Origin: Actinospineispora eucalypti
GTDB lineage: Bacteria > Actinomycetota > Actinomycetes > Mycobacteriales > Pseudonocardiaceae
NCBI GenBank assembly: GCA_014208095.1
Contig: JACHMT010000004.1
Span: forward strand, 682,001-746,000
Length of the DNA: 64,000 nucleotides
Direction of reading: 5' to 3'
Below are positions 1 to 8,480 of this stretch, piece after piece (position 1 is the stretch's first letter; each line of letters begins with the position of its first letter). Under the pieces are notes generated by a model, which did no database searches, was not told where the DNA came from, and was given only the letters and a program-made list of their open reading frames with translations. Made by a program: the position numbers and the translations under genes.

Positions 1-42
1 GACATCGCCGCCATCCTCACCAAGTCCGTCCAAAACTGGTGA
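1..42 (+). CDS. C-terminal end of an unidentified protein (partial)
   Basis: The first 42 bases read as an open frame of 13 codons ending in TGA at 40-42, with actinobacterial codon use. The visible C-terminus is DIAAILTKSVQNW. The rest lies outside the window and I do not recognise the protein. The stop codon is the TGA of the first TGATTCAG unit of the repeat block that follows, so the repeat supplies the end of the gene. Confidence 0.55.
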   Translation, partial: DIAAILTKSVQNW

Positions 43-126
43 TTCAGTGCCTTCAGCAGGGTGATTCAGTCACTTCAGCACAGTGATTCAGTGCGTTCAG
101 CAGGGTGACTCAGTCACTCCAGCAGC
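39..126 (+). repeat. Four tandem 22-bp repeats, family A
   Basis: Four head-to-tail units of exactly 22 bp start at 39, 61, 83 and 105. Each begins GTGAYTCAGT and ends in TTCAGCA or TCCAGCA followed by two bases. Units alternate between GTGCSTTCAGC and GTCACTTCAGC middles. The block fills the whole gap between the upstream gene and the FmdB-like gene and overlaps the upstream stop codon. Related blocks lie at 47957-48051 and 53776-53843. Confidence 0.9.
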
Positions 127-141
127 GTCGAAGGGGCTCGC

Positions 142-684
142 ATGCCGATCTACGTCTACCGGTGCGCGCCGTGTGAGCTGCGCTTCGAGCGGCTGGCCAC
201 GTTCGACGCGGACGCGCCCGGCTGCCCGTCCTGCGGCGGCGACACCCGGAAGGTGCCGGCCGGATTCAGCCTCGGCGGGCAGGCCGAGCGGTCCGGCGCC
301 GGCGGGCTGAGCCGGGACCAGATGCCGCAGACCTGGCGCGGCACTTTCAACGGCAACCGGGAGTACGTGACCGGGTTGCGCCGGCAATGGGACCGCCGGC
401 AGCGGCTGGAGGCCAAGTACCCGGAGATCGCCGGCGACCAGCGGCCGATCCTGGCCCACGAGGGCCGCTACCACGACGTCCCGCTGCGCGCCGGTGACCC
501 GGTGCTCGGCGCCTCGGAGCAGCCGCCCGCCACCGGGCACGGGCATGGACACGGACACGGACACGGCCATGGTCACGGACCCGGCGCCGGGAACGGTCAG
601 GGACATTCGGCCCCTGACCAGGGAAAGACCGGAAATTCCTCGGAGGGGTCGGTGAAGCCGCGATCGACCGGGGACGCACACTGA
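142..684 (+). CDS. FmdB-family zinc ribbon protein with histidine-rich tail
   Basis: This 180-residue protein starts MPIYVYRC, the hallmark of FmdB-type zinc ribbons, with cysteine pairs C8-x2-C11 and C28-x2-C31 that should bind one zinc ion. A middle section rich in charged residues follows, then an alternating Gly-His run at residues 132-146 and a low-complexity tail. The Gly-His run suggests extra binding of nickel, zinc or copper. FmdB proteins are described as putative regulators or accessory factors, and their biochemical role is poorly known. A purine-rich ribosome site (GAAGGGG) precedes the ATG. The stop lies 4 bases before the next gene, which suggests co-transcription. The tail makes it longer than typical zinc ribbons of this family. 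Confidence 0.75.
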   Translation: MPIYVYRCAPCELRFERLATFDADAPGCPSCGGDTRKVPAGFSLGGQAERSGAGGLSRDQMPQTWRGTFNGNREYVTGLRRQWDRRQRLEAKYPEIAGDQRPILAHEGRYHDVPLRAGDPVLGASEQPPATGHGHGHGHGHGHGHGPGAGNGQGHSAPDQGKTGNSSEGSVKPRSTGDAH

Positions 685-688
685 GCAG

Positions 689-3613
689 GTGAGTACCCCC
701 GTTTCAGACCAGGATGCCCGCGCCCTCCGGGCGGATCTCGCCGCCCGGGTGGCCGGGGAGGTGCGGTTCGACACCGCCAGCCGGGCCATGTGGTCGGCCG
801 ACGCGTCTAACTACCGCCGGATTCCCATCGGCGTGGTGCGCCCGCGCGACACCGCCGACGCGGAGGCCGCGATCGCGGTCTGCCGGGAGCACGGCGTGCC
901 GGTGCTGCCCCGGGGGGCCGGCACGTCCATCGCCGGCCAGGCGGTGAACACGGCGGTGGTGCTCGACTACGCCAAGCACTGCAACCGAATCCTGGAGATC
1001 GACCCGGACGCCCGCACCGCGCGGGTGGAGCCGGGCGTGGTGTGTGACCAGCTGCGCGACGCGGCCCGCCCCTACGGGCTGACCTTCGGGCCGGACCCGT
1101 CCACGCACAACCGCTGCACCCTCGGCGGGATGATCGGCAACAACGCCTGCGGCTCGCACTCGGTGGCCTGGGGCAAGACGGTGGACAACGTGCACGCGCT
1201 GGACGTGCTCACCTACCGGGGGGAGCGCCTGCTTCTCGGCCCCGGCGGCACCCTGCCCCGCGGCGCCGACCCGTTGCATATTTCCACGCAGAGCCATAGC
1301 GACGCCGAGAGCATCCCCGATGCATTGCGTCAGTTGGGTGAACGGCTGGGCGACGACGTGCGTGCCGCGTTCCCCGAGCTGACCCGCCGGGTGTCCGGTT
1401 ACAACCTGGACCAGCTGCTCCCGGAGAACGGGTTCGACCTGGCCAAGGCGCTGGTCGGCACCGAGGGCACCTGCGTCACGGTGCTCGGCGCCACCATGCG
1501 CCTGGTCGAGTCGCCGCCCGCTCGCGCGCTGGCCGTGCTCGGCTTCCCGGACGCTTACACCGCCGCCGACAACGTGATGGTGGTGCGCGAGCACAACCCG
1601 CTGACCATCGAGGGCATGGACGCCGGCCTGATCGCCGCGCTGCGGGCGCACAACCCCAACGAGACGACCAGCCGTGCGCTGCCCGAGGGCGGCGGCTGGC
1701 TGTACGTGGAGACCGGCGGCGCCACCCGCGAGGAGGCGGAAGCGGCCGCGCACGCCGTGGTGAAGGCGATGAAGCCGTACGGGCAGACCGGCAGCGTGGT
1801 GGTTTCCGACCCGGTCCGGATGCGCGCGCTGTGGCGGGTGCGGGAGGACGGCGCCGGCATCCTGACCCGGTCCCCGGACGGCGGCGAGGCGTGGCCCGGC
1901 TGGGAGGACGCGGCCGTGCCGCCGGAGCGGTTCGGCGCCTACCTGCGGGAGTTCGACCAGGTGCTGGCCCGGCACGGCCGGCGGGGCGTGTACTACGGGC
2001 ACTTCGGGGACGGCTGCCTGCACGTGCGGATCGACTTCGACCTGTTGACGCGGGAAGGCATCGCCAACTTCCGTTCCTTCATGGAAGACGCGGCGGACGC
2101 GGTCGTCAAATACGGCGGGTCGCTGTCCGGCGAGCACGGCGACGGGCAGGCCCGGGCCGAGCTGCTGCCCCGGATGTACCCGAAGGAGATCATCTCCGGG
2201 TTCGAGGAGTTCAAGGCGATCTGGGACCCGGACGACGCGATGAACCCGGGCTGCCTGGTTCGGCCCAAGCGGATGGACGAGGACCTGCGCATCTTCGTCG
2301 GCATGCCCCGGCTTTCCGGCAAGCCGGAGCTGGCCTTCGCGCACGACCGGGGGGACTTCGGCCGGGCCGCCCGGCGCTGCCTCGGGGTGGGCCGCTGCGT
2401 GACCGGTTCCGGCGGCGTGATGTGCCCCAGCTACCGGGCGACCGGGGAGGAGATGCACTCCACCCGGGGCCGGGCCCGGCTGCTGTTCGAGATGGCCAAC
2501 GGCGAGGTGATCACCGACGGCTGGAAGTCCCCCGAGGTGGCCGAGGCGCTCGACCTGTGCCTGTCCTGCAAGGGCTGCAAGCGGGACTGCCCGGTCGGCG
2601 TGGACATGGCCGCCTACAAGACCGAGTTCCTGGCCCAGCGCTACAAGAACCGCCCCCGCCCCCTGACCCACTACTCCATGGGCGCGCTGCCCCGCTGGCT
2701 CCGCCTGGTGGCCCGGGTACCCGGGTTGCCGCGCGCCCTGAACGCGGCGGCCCGCCGCCCCCGCCTCGCCGCGGTAGCCAAGCGCCTGGGCGGCATAGCC
2801 CCCGAACGCGCCATCCCGCCCCTGGCCGAGCGGCCCCTGCGGGCATCCCGGCGTTCCTTCGGCGAGACCGGTACCCGGGGTCGGGTGGTGCTCTGGCTGG
2901 ACACGTTCACCGGGCACTTCGACCCGGTGATCGCCGGCGACGCGGTGGCCGTGCTGACCGCGCTGGGGTACCGGGTGGAGCTGCCGGCGGGCGAGGTGTG
3001 CTGCGGGCTGACCTGGTTCTCCACCGGGCAGCTGGGCGCCGCCCGGCGGGTGCTGCGCCGCACGCTGGACACCCTGCGGCCGTGGCTGCGGGAATCGGTG
3101 CCGGTGGTCGCCCTGGAGCCCAGCTGTGCCGCCGCGCTGCGCGCCGACCTGCCCGAACTGCTGCCGGACGAGCCCGACGCGAAGGCCCTGGCCGGCGCCG
3201 TGCGCACCTTCGCCGAGGTGCTCGCGCCGCACGCCGCCGAGCTCACCGAGCTGGCCGACCGGGCCGGCCCGCCCGCCACCGGCCGCCGGGCGCTGGTGCA
3301 GACCCACTGCCACCAGCACGCCGACCTGGGCAACGAGGCCGACCGGACGGTCCTGGGCGCACTGCGGGTGGACGCCGAGGTGCTCGACTCCGGCTGCTGC
3401 GGCCTGGCCGGCAACTTCGGCTTCGAGAAGGGGCACTACGAGGTGTCCATGGCCTGCGCCGAACGGGTGCTCCTCCCCGCCGTCCGCGCCGCCGACCCGG
3501 ACGTCGCCGTCCTGGCCGACGGCTTCTCCTGCCGCACCCAACTCCGCCAAGCGGGAACCCGGGAGCCCGTCCACCTAGCCCAGCTGGCCGCCGACGCCCT
3601 CGGGTTGCGCTGA
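689..3613 (+). CDS. Fused FAD-linked oxidase and Fe-S / CCG-domain oxidoreductase
   Basis: This 974-residue protein joins a GlcD/D-lactate dehydrogenase-like flavoprotein to a GlcF-like iron-sulfur part. The N-terminal FAD_binding_4 signature PRGAGTSIAGQ is near residue 74, followed by GPDPSTHNRCTLGG near 134. The FAD-oxidase C-terminal motif GEHGDGQAR is near 481. Cysteines for 4Fe-4S clusters lie near 563 and at CLSCKGCKRDCP near 622. Two CCG motifs, EVCCGL near 769 and SGCCGL near 901, bind the electron-transfer cluster. Such fusions oxidise 2-hydroxy acids (D-lactate, glycolate, D-2-hydroxyglutarate) and pass electrons to the quinone pool; which substrate is used here cannot be read. The GTG start has no clear ribosome site and follows the FmdB-like stop by 4 bases, so translational coupling is likely. 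It converges on the ABC-F gene with a 4-base gap. Confidence 0.85.
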   Translation: MSTPVSDQDARALRADLAARVAGEVRFDTASRAMWSADASNYRRIPIGVVRPRDTADAEAAIAVCREHGVPVLPRGAGTSIAGQAVNTAVVLDYAKHCNRILEIDPDARTARVEPGVVCDQLRDAARPYGLTFGPDPSTHNRCTLGGMIGNNACGSHSVAWGKTVDNVHALDVLTYRGERLLLGPGGTLPRGADPLHISTQSHSDAESIPDALRQLGERLGDDVRAAFPELTRRVSGYNLDQLLPENGFDLAKALVGTEGTCVTVLGATMRLVESPPARALAVLGFPDAYTAADNVMVVREHNPLTIEGMDAGLIAALRAHNPNETTSRALPEGGGWLYVETGGATREEAEAAAHAVVKAMKPYGQTGSVVVSDPVRMRALWRVREDGAGILTRSPDGGEAWPGWEDAAVPPERFGAYLREFDQVLARHGRRGVYYGHFGDGCLHVRIDFDLLTREGIANFRSFMEDAADAVVKYGGSLSGEHGDGQARAELLPRMYPKEIISGFEEFKAIWDPDDAMNPGCLVRPKRMDEDLRIFVGMPRLSGKPELAFAHDRGDFGRAARRCLGVGRCVTGSGGVMCPSYRATGEEMHSTRGRARLLFEMANGEVITDGWKSPEVAEALDLCLSCKGCKRDCPVGVDMAAYKTEFLAQRYKNRPRPLTHYSMGALPRWLRLVARVPGLPRALNAAARRPRLAAVAKRLGGIAPERAIPPLAERPLRASRRSFGETGTRGRVVLWLDTFTGHFDPVIAGDAVAVLTALGYRVELPAGEVCCGLTWFSTGQLGAARRVLRRTLDTLRPWLRESVPVVALEPSCAAALRADLPELLPDEPDAKALAGAVRTFAEVLAPHAAELTELADRAGPPATGRRALVQTHCHQHADLGNEADRTVLGALRVDAEVLDSGCCGLAGNFGFEKGHYEVSMACAERVLLPAVRAADPDVAVLADGFSCRTQLRQAGTREPVHLAQLAADALGLR

Positions 3614-3617
3614 GCGG

Positions 3618-5264
3618 TCAGGACTCGGTCAGGTGGCCGGCGGTTAGGTGCCAGTGGCGGGTGGTGCGGACGGTGTCGAGCATGCGGCGGTCGTGGGTGA
3701 CCAGGAGCACCGTGCCGGGGTAGGAGTCCAGGGCGGACTCCAGCTGCTCGATGGCGGGGAGGTCCAGGTGGTTGGTGGGCTCGTCCAGGACCAGGAGGTT
3801 CACCTCGCGGGCCTGGAGCAGGGCCAGCGCGGCGCGGGTGCGCTCGCCGGGGGAGAGGGAGTCGGCGGGGCGCGGGGCGTGCGCGGCGGTGAGGCCGAAC
3901 TTGGCCAGCAGGGTGCGCACGTCCGACTCCGGCCAGTCCGGCACCTGGGCGCGGAACGCGTCGGTGAGCGGCTCGCCGCCGAGGAACAGGCCCCGGGCCT
4001 GGTCCACCTCGCCGACCCGCACCGACGGACCCAGCGTCGCGGTCCCCGAGGTCAGCGGCAGCCGGCCGAGCAGCGCGCCGAGCAGGGTGGACTTGCCGGA
4101 GCCGTTGGCCCCGGTGATGGCGATCCGGTCGGCCCAGTCCACCTGCGCGTCGACCGGCCCGAGCTGGAACTCACCCCGCCGCACCACCGCGCCGCGCAGC
4201 CCGGCCACCACCGCCCCGGCCCGGGGGGCCACCGCGATGCTCATCCGCAGCTGCCATTCCTTGCGCGGTTCCTCGACCTCTTCCAGGCGTTCGATCATGC
4301 GGTCGGTCTGCCGGGCCTTGGCCGCCTGCTTCTCCGCGGTGGCGCCCGCGTGGTGACGGATGAACTTGTCCCGTTCGGAGCCGTCGGCGATCTTGCGGCG
4401 GGCATTGCGGACGCCCACGCTGGCCCAGTTGCGCTGCATCCGGGAGCGCGCCTTCAGCGAGTGCAGGGTGTCCGAGTACTCCTCGTACGCCTCCCGGGCG
4501 TGCCGCCGCGCGACCTCCCGCTCGTCCAGGTAGGCCTGGTATCCGCCCTGGTAGACGCCCACCCGCTGCTGCGCCAGGTCCAGCTCCACCACCCGGTTGA
4601 CGGTGCGCGCGAGGAACTCCCGGTCGTGGCTGACCAGCACGGTCGGCGCGCGCAGCCCGGTGACGAAGCCCTCCAGCAGGGCCAGCCCGGCCAGGTCCAG
4701 GTCGTTGGTCGGCTCGTCCAGCAGTAGCACGTCGTAACGGGACGCGAGCAGTGCGGCCAGCCCGGCGCGGGCCGCCTGGCCACCGGAGAGGTCGGTCATC
4801 GCGGCGTCCGCGCCGGCGGAAAGGCCGACCTCGGCGAGCACCCCGTCCACCCGGTCGTCCAGGTCCGCCCCGCCGAGGGCCAGCCAGCGCTCCAGCGCGG
4901 TGGCGTAGGCCTCGTCGGCGCCCGGGCTGCCCTCGGTGAGCGCGGCCGTGGTCGCCTCCAACACGGCGGCGGACTCGGTCACCCCGGTGCGGCGGGCCAG
5001 GTAGGCGCGCACGGTCTCGCCCGGGATGCGCTCGGGCTCCTGGTGCAGCAGGCCGACGGTGGCCTCCGGCGGGGCCAGGGTGACCCGGCCGTGCTCCGGC
5101 CGGTCGGCGCCGGCGAGCAGGCGCAACAACGTCGACTTCCCGGCGCCGTTGGCGCCGACCAGGCCCACGACGTCGCCCGGGGCGACGATCAGGTTGAGAT
5201 CGCTGAACAGGGTGCGGTCGCCGTGCCCGGCGGCCAGCTCCACTGCCTGCAGAGTGGCACTCAC
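3618..5264 (-). CDS. ABC-F family ATPase (ribosome-associated / antibiotic-resistance type)
   Basis: The 548-residue protein has two ABC ATPase domains in one chain and no membrane segments, the ABC-F layout. Domain 1 has Walker A GANGAGKST near residue 36, signature LSGGQ near 159 and Walker B LLLDEPTNDLD near 178. Domain 2 has GANGSGKST near 383, LSPGE, and LLVLDEPTNHLD near 490. A basic linker rich in Arg and Lys joins them. ABC-F proteins act on the ribosome, either as translation factors or by displacing antibiotics; which applies here is unknown. I chose GTG at 5264 because a TAGCTT hexamer lies 7 bases upstream and the divergent gene starts at 5351. A longer frame reaching 5357 would overlap that gene. 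Confidence 0.88.
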   Translation of the reverse strand: MSATLQAVELAAGHGDRTLFSDLNLIVAPGDVVGLVGANGAGKSTLLRLLAGADRPEHGRVTLAPPEATVGLLHQEPERIPGETVRAYLARRTGVTESAAVLEATTAALTEGSPGADEAYATALERWLALGGADLDDRVDGVLAEVGLSAGADAAMTDLSGGQAARAGLAALLASRYDVLLLDEPTNDLDLAGLALLEGFVTGLRAPTVLVSHDREFLARTVNRVVELDLAQQRVGVYQGGYQAYLDEREVARRHAREAYEEYSDTLHSLKARSRMQRNWASVGVRNARRKIADGSERDKFIRHHAGATAEKQAAKARQTDRMIERLEEVEEPRKEWQLRMSIAVAPRAGAVVAGLRGAVVRRGEFQLGPVDAQVDWADRIAITGANGSGKSTLLGALLGRLPLTSGTATLGPSVRVGEVDQARGLFLGGEPLTDAFRAQVPDWPESDVRTLLAKFGLTAAHAPRPADSLSPGERTRAALALLQAREVNLLVLDEPTNHLDLPAIEQLESALDSYPGTVLLVTHDRRMLDTVRTTRHWHLTAGHLTES

Positions 5265-5271
5265 CGCGCCC

Positions 5272-5277
5272 AAGCTA
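5272..5277 (-). promoter_or_regulatory. Probable -10 element for leaderless ABC-F transcript
   Basis: TAGCTT on the reverse strand is followed by 7 bases and then the GTG at 5264. This fits a TANNNT -10 whose transcription start is the first base of the start codon. Confidence 0.55.
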
Positions 5278-5337
5278 GTCGACCACCCCGGATTGGGGGA
5301 AAAGATTGCTTGCGCGGGTAACAGGCGTGTGGCCGGG

Positions 5338-5343
5338 TAGGCT
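5338..5343 (+). promoter_or_regulatory. Probable -10 element for leaderless aldo/keto reductase transcript
   Basis: TAGGCT is followed by 7 bases and the ATG at 5351. No ribosome site is visible, which supports leaderless expression. It is divergent from the ABC-F promoter 60 bases away. Confidence 0.55.
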
Positions 5344-5350
5344 GGTCGAC

Positions 5351-6178
5351 ATGACACAGGTACCCGGTTTTCGGCTGAACAATGGTGTGGAGATCCCTCA
5401 GCTCGGCTTCGGTGTGTTCCAGGTCCCGCCGGACGAGACGGCGCGGATCGTCGGGGAGGCCTTCGCCGCTGGTTACCGGCACATCGACACCGCCCAGATG
5501 TACCGCAACGAGGAGGGCGTCGGACGGGCCATCGCCGACTCCGGCCTGGCCCGCGACGAGGTGTTCGTCACCACCAAGCTGAACAACGGCGCGCACGGCT
5601 ACGACGAGGCCATCGCCGCACTGGAGGACAGCCTGACCAAGCTGCGACTGGACCACGTGGACCTGTTCCTGATCCACTGGCCGCTGCCGCACCAGGACCG
5701 CTACGTGGACACCTGGAAGGGCTTCGAGAAGCTGCTGGCGGACGGCAAGACCCGGGCCATCGGGGTGTCCAACTTCCAGCCCGCGCACCTGGACCGGCTG
5801 GCCGCCGGGACGGACACCGTGCCGAGCGTGAACCAGATCGAGCTGCACCCCCGGCTCACCCAGGACGAGCTGCGCAAATACCACTCCGCGCACGGCATCG
5901 CCACCGAGGCGTGGAGCCCGATCGCCAAGGGCGAGGTGCTGGATCACCCGACCGTGGAGGCGTTGGCCCAGAAGTACGACCGCACCCCGGCGCAGATCGT
6001 GCTGCGCTGGCACCTGCAGATCGGCAACGTGGTCATCCCCAAGTCGGCCAACCCGACCCGGATGCGGGAGAACTTCGACGTCTTCGGCTTCGAGCTGGCC
6101 GACGACGACCTGGCCGAGATCGAGGCGCTGAACGAGGACTACCGCACCGGTCCGCACCCGGACACCTTCGGCCGCTGA
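5351..6178 (+). CDS. Aldo/keto reductase
   Basis: This 275-residue NADPH-dependent oxidoreductase has the family's catalytic tetrad: D46 and Y51 in HIDTAQMYRNE, K76 in VTTKLNN and H109 in LFLIHWPLP. Length and motifs match the 2,5-diketo-D-gluconate reductase-like branch, which reduces aldehydes and ketones with broad specificity. The C-terminal IPKSANPTRMREN segment is the conserved NADPH 2'-phosphate-binding motif. The ATG at 5351 is chosen over an in-frame upstream codon at 5306 because of the TAGGCT hexamer 7 bases before it. The physiological substrate is unknown; detoxification of reactive aldehydes is a reasonable guess. Confidence 0.88.
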   Translation: MTQVPGFRLNNGVEIPQLGFGVFQVPPDETARIVGEAFAAGYRHIDTAQMYRNEEGVGRAIADSGLARDEVFVTTKLNNGAHGYDEAIAALEDSLTKLRLDHVDLFLIHWPLPHQDRYVDTWKGFEKLLADGKTRAIGVSNFQPAHLDRLAAGTDTVPSVNQIELHPRLTQDELRKYHSAHGIATEAWSPIAKGEVLDHPTVEALAQKYDRTPAQIVLRWHLQIGNVVIPKSANPTRMRENFDVFGFELADDDLAEIEALNEDYRTGPHPDTFGR

Positions 6179-6205
6179 AACCGGTCTGGGGAATCATGTG
6201 ACACC

Positions 6206-6751
6206 GTGAGCTACGCACTGACCCTGGTACCCGCGCTGGACCGACCGGACCTGCTGGCCCCGCCGGTGGCCGACGTCATCGCCGGGCTCGGTCCGGCGGC
6301 TGCCGGGATCCAGGTGGCCGAGATCGACCCCGAGCTGGCCGACACGGCCGCGTTCTGCGAGCGCTACCAGGTGCCGCTGGACGAGTCGGCGAACTGCGTG
6401 CTGATCGCCGGCAAGCGGGCCGGCGAGAGCCGCATGGCCGCCGCGCTGGTGCTGGCCACCACCCGGGCGGACGTGAACGGCGCGGTCCGGCGGCTGCTGG
6501 ACGTGCGCAAGGCCTCATTCGCCAGCCGGGACGCGGCCACCGGCGGGACCGGCATGGAGTACGGCGGCATCACCCCGCTCGGGCTGCCCGCCGAGTGGCC
6601 GGTCTACCTGGACGCCGCCGTGGCGGCGGCGCCCCGCGTGGTGATCGGTTCGGGGGTCCGGCGCAGCAAACTGGTGATCTCCGGCGCGACGCTGGTCGGA
6701 CTGCCCACGGTCACCGTGGTCGACGAGCTCGCCGTGCCGGTGGCACCGTAG
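6206..6751 (+). CDS. YbaK/EbsC-family aminoacyl-tRNA deacylase
   Basis: The 181-residue protein matches the YbaK/ProX fold that hydrolyses mischarged tRNA such as Cys-tRNA-Pro or Ala-tRNA-Pro. Visible family features are the conserved lysine K70 in NCVLIAGKR, the segment RKASFAS at 101-107 and the Gly-rich GGITPLGLP at 120-128. It is cytosolic with no signal peptide. It starts with GTG at 6206, 27 bases after the reductase stop, and ends 6 bases before menD, so it may share a transcript with menD. The tRNA substrate cannot be assigned from sequence alone. Confidence 0.8.
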   Translation: MSYALTLVPALDRPDLLAPPVADVIAGLGPAAAGIQVAEIDPELADTAAFCERYQVPLDESANCVLIAGKRAGESRMAAALVLATTRADVNGAVRRLLDVRKASFASRDAATGGTGMEYGGITPLGLPAEWPVYLDAAVAAAPRVVIGSGVRRSKLVISGATLVGLPTVTVVDELAVPVAP

Positions 6752-6757
6752 AGCGTC

Positions 6758-8449
6758 GTGAACGACTCCCAGGCGCTGGCGGAGGCGCTGGTCGACGAGC
6801 TGGTGGGGTGCGGCGTCACGGACGCCGTGCTCTGCCCGGGCTCGCGCAACGCGCCGCTGTCCTTCGCCCTGCACCGGGCCGACCGGGCCGGCCGGCTGCG
6901 CCTGCACGTGCGGATCGACGAGCGGGGCGCCGGGTTCCTCGCGCTGGGCCTCGCGCTGGGTTCCGGGCGCGCGGTGCCGGTGGCCTGCACCTCCGGCACG
7001 GCGGCGGCGAACCTGCACCCGGCGGTGCTGGAGGCCAGCTATGCCGGGGTCCCGCTGCTCGCGCTGACCGCCGACCGGCCGCCGGAGATGCTCGGTACCG
7101 GCGCCAACCAGACCATCGTGCAGACCGGGTTGTACGGCCCGGCCCCCCGGCTCGCCCACACCCTGGACGCGGCCGAAGGCCCGCCCGCCTGGCGCGCGTG
7201 GACCTCCCGCGCGGTAGCGGTCGCGGAAGGCCGGGCGGGCGACGGCCGGATCGGCCCGGTTCACCTGAACCTCCCCTTCGCCGAACCCCTGGTGCCCCAA
7301 ACCCCGCGAGTTGGCGTTCCCAGCACACCGAGTCGGCGTTCTGAGCACACCGAGTCGGCGTTTGCCGGCATGCACACCGAGTCGGCGTTCGCCGGCGTGG
7401 ACGCCGACCCGTTGGCGATGGACCCGGCCGCGCCGACCCTCGTGGTGGGCGGCTCGGTGCCGTGTGGCCCGGTGCCCGGGGTGGAGACGGCGGACGGCCC
7501 GCCGCCCCCGGTGGTGGCCGAGCCGAACTCGCCGCTGTGGCCGGCCGCGATGCGCACCGGGGCGTGGTTGCTCGGCGGCCCGCTGCCGGACGGGATGCGG
7601 CCCCGCCAGGTTCTGCTGCACGGCCGGCCCACGCTGCACCGCTCGGTGAGCCGCCTGCTCGCCGACCCGGAGGTGGCGGTGTACGCGGTGGCCGGGACGG
7701 CCGGCGTGACCGGCCCGGTCGCCGGGGAGCTGCCCGACTCGGTTCGTGCGGTCGGGATACCGCCGCCGTTGCGCCCGCCGCCCGAGTGGAGCGCCGGTTG
7801 GTGGCGGGCGGACCACAGTGCCTCGATCGCGCTGGACAAGGCGCTCGCCGAGCCGGCCGCGCCGACCGGCTTGCGACTGGCCGCCGCGCTGGTCGGCGCG
7901 CTGCCGGCCGGGGCGCTGCTGCAGCTCGGCTCGTCCAACCCGGTGCGGGACGTCTCGCTGGCCGCGGTGCCGCGCGCCGGGCTGACCGTGCGAGCCAACC
8001 GGGGGGTGGCCGGCATCGACGGCACCCTGTCCACGTCAATGGGTGCGGCGCTCGGACACGGCGGGCCTGGGTACGCCCTGCTCGGCGACCTGACCGCGCT
8101 GCACGACCTGACCGCGCTGGTGCTCGGCCCCGACGAACCGCGCCCGGACCTGACCCTGGTGGTGCTCAACGACGGCGGCGGCGGCATCTTCTCCCTGCTG
8201 GAACAGGGCGCGCCGGAGTACGCGTCCGGCTTCGAGCGGGTGTTCGGCACGCCGCACCGGGTGCGCCTGGACGCGCTGTGCACCGCGTTCGGGGTGACGC
8301 ACCATCGAATAGCGCCGGACCTGGCCCAGCTGGTCGAGGCGTGCGCTCCGGCGTCCGGGCCGCGCCTGATCGAGGTCCCCGCCGAGCGGGCGGACCTGCG
8401 TTCCGGCCATGCGGCGCTGCGCGCCGCCGTCAATGCCACCCTCGCGTGA
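6758..8449 (+). CDS. menD: MenD, SEPHCHC synthase
   Basis: This 563-residue thiamine-diphosphate enzyme joins 2-oxoglutarate to isochorismate to make 2-succinyl-5-enolpyruvyl-6-hydroxy-3-cyclohexene-1-carboxylate, the first committed step of the classical menaquinone pathway. Motifs include CPGSRNAPL (26-34), the catalytic E55 in RIDERGAGF, CTSGTAAANLHP, ALTADRPPE and GANQTI. The C-terminal cofactor domain has GIDGTLSTSMGAAL, LLGDLTALHD and NDGGGGIFSLLEQG. The start is GTG at 6758. Residues about 184-214 are encoded by family B' repeat units read in frame (two copies of HTESAFAG). They lie in the variable linker between the pyrimidine-binding and central domains. The rest looks intact, so the enzyme is probably active. 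Confidence 0.93.
   Translation: MNDSQALAEALVDELVGCGVTDAVLCPGSRNAPLSFALHRADRAGRLRLHVRIDERGAGFLALGLALGSGRAVPVACTSGTAAANLHPAVLEASYAGVPLLALTADRPPEMLGTGANQTIVQTGLYGPAPRLAHTLDAAEGPPAWRAWTSRAVAVAEGRAGDGRIGPVHLNLPFAEPLVPQTPRVGVPSTPSRRSEHTESAFAGMHTESAFAGVDADPLAMDPAAPTLVVGGSVPCGPVPGVETADGPPPPVVAEPNSPLWPAAMRTGAWLLGGPLPDGMRPRQVLLHGRPTLHRSVSRLLADPEVAVYAVAGTAGVTGPVAGELPDSVRAVGIPPPLRPPPEWSAGWWRADHSASIALDKALAEPAAPTGLRLAAALVGALPAGALLQLGSSNPVRDVSLAAVPRAGLTVRANRGVAGIDGTLSTSMGAALGHGGPGYALLGDLTALHDLTALVLGPDEPRPDLTLVVLNDGGGGIFSLLEQGAPEYASGFERVFGTPHRVRLDALCTAFGVTHHRIAPDLAQLVEACAPASGPRLIEVPAERADLRSGHAALRAAVNATLA
7307..7400 (+). repeat. Family B' repeat units inside the menD coding sequence
   Basis: Four units start at 7307, 7329, 7351 and 7378, each opening with CGAGTYGGCGTT. 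The first two are exactly 22 bp and end in AGCACAC; the third is 27 bp. The same unit type is intergenic at 53711-53754 and, inverted, at 55337-55380. The menD frame stays open through the block and gives the repeated peptide HTESAFAG. Confidence 0.85.
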
Positions 8450-8467
8450 CGTCCGGATCCGGATCCG

Positions 8468-8473
8468 TAGAAT
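8468..8473 (+). promoter_or_regulatory. Probable -10 element for the DUF3592-like gene
   Basis: TAGAAT is followed by 7 bases and the GTG at 8481. It fixes the start downstream of the menD stop and suggests a leaderless transcript separate from menD. Confidence 0.5.
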
Positions 8474-8480
8474 TCACCCG

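Noticed and set aside
704..3574. Very long open frame antisense to the FAD/Fe-S oxidoreductase (956 codons)
   Set aside because: Its composition is Gly/His/Gln/Val-rich without domains, as expected from the shadow of a GC-rich gene. The forward frame has complete catalytic motifs. The same reasoning removes the other long shadows.
5265..5357. N-terminal extension of the ABC-F protein to 5357
   Set aside because: It would overlap the divergent reductase start, and the extension has no similarity to ABC-F N-termini. The TAGCTT hexamer supports GTG 5264.
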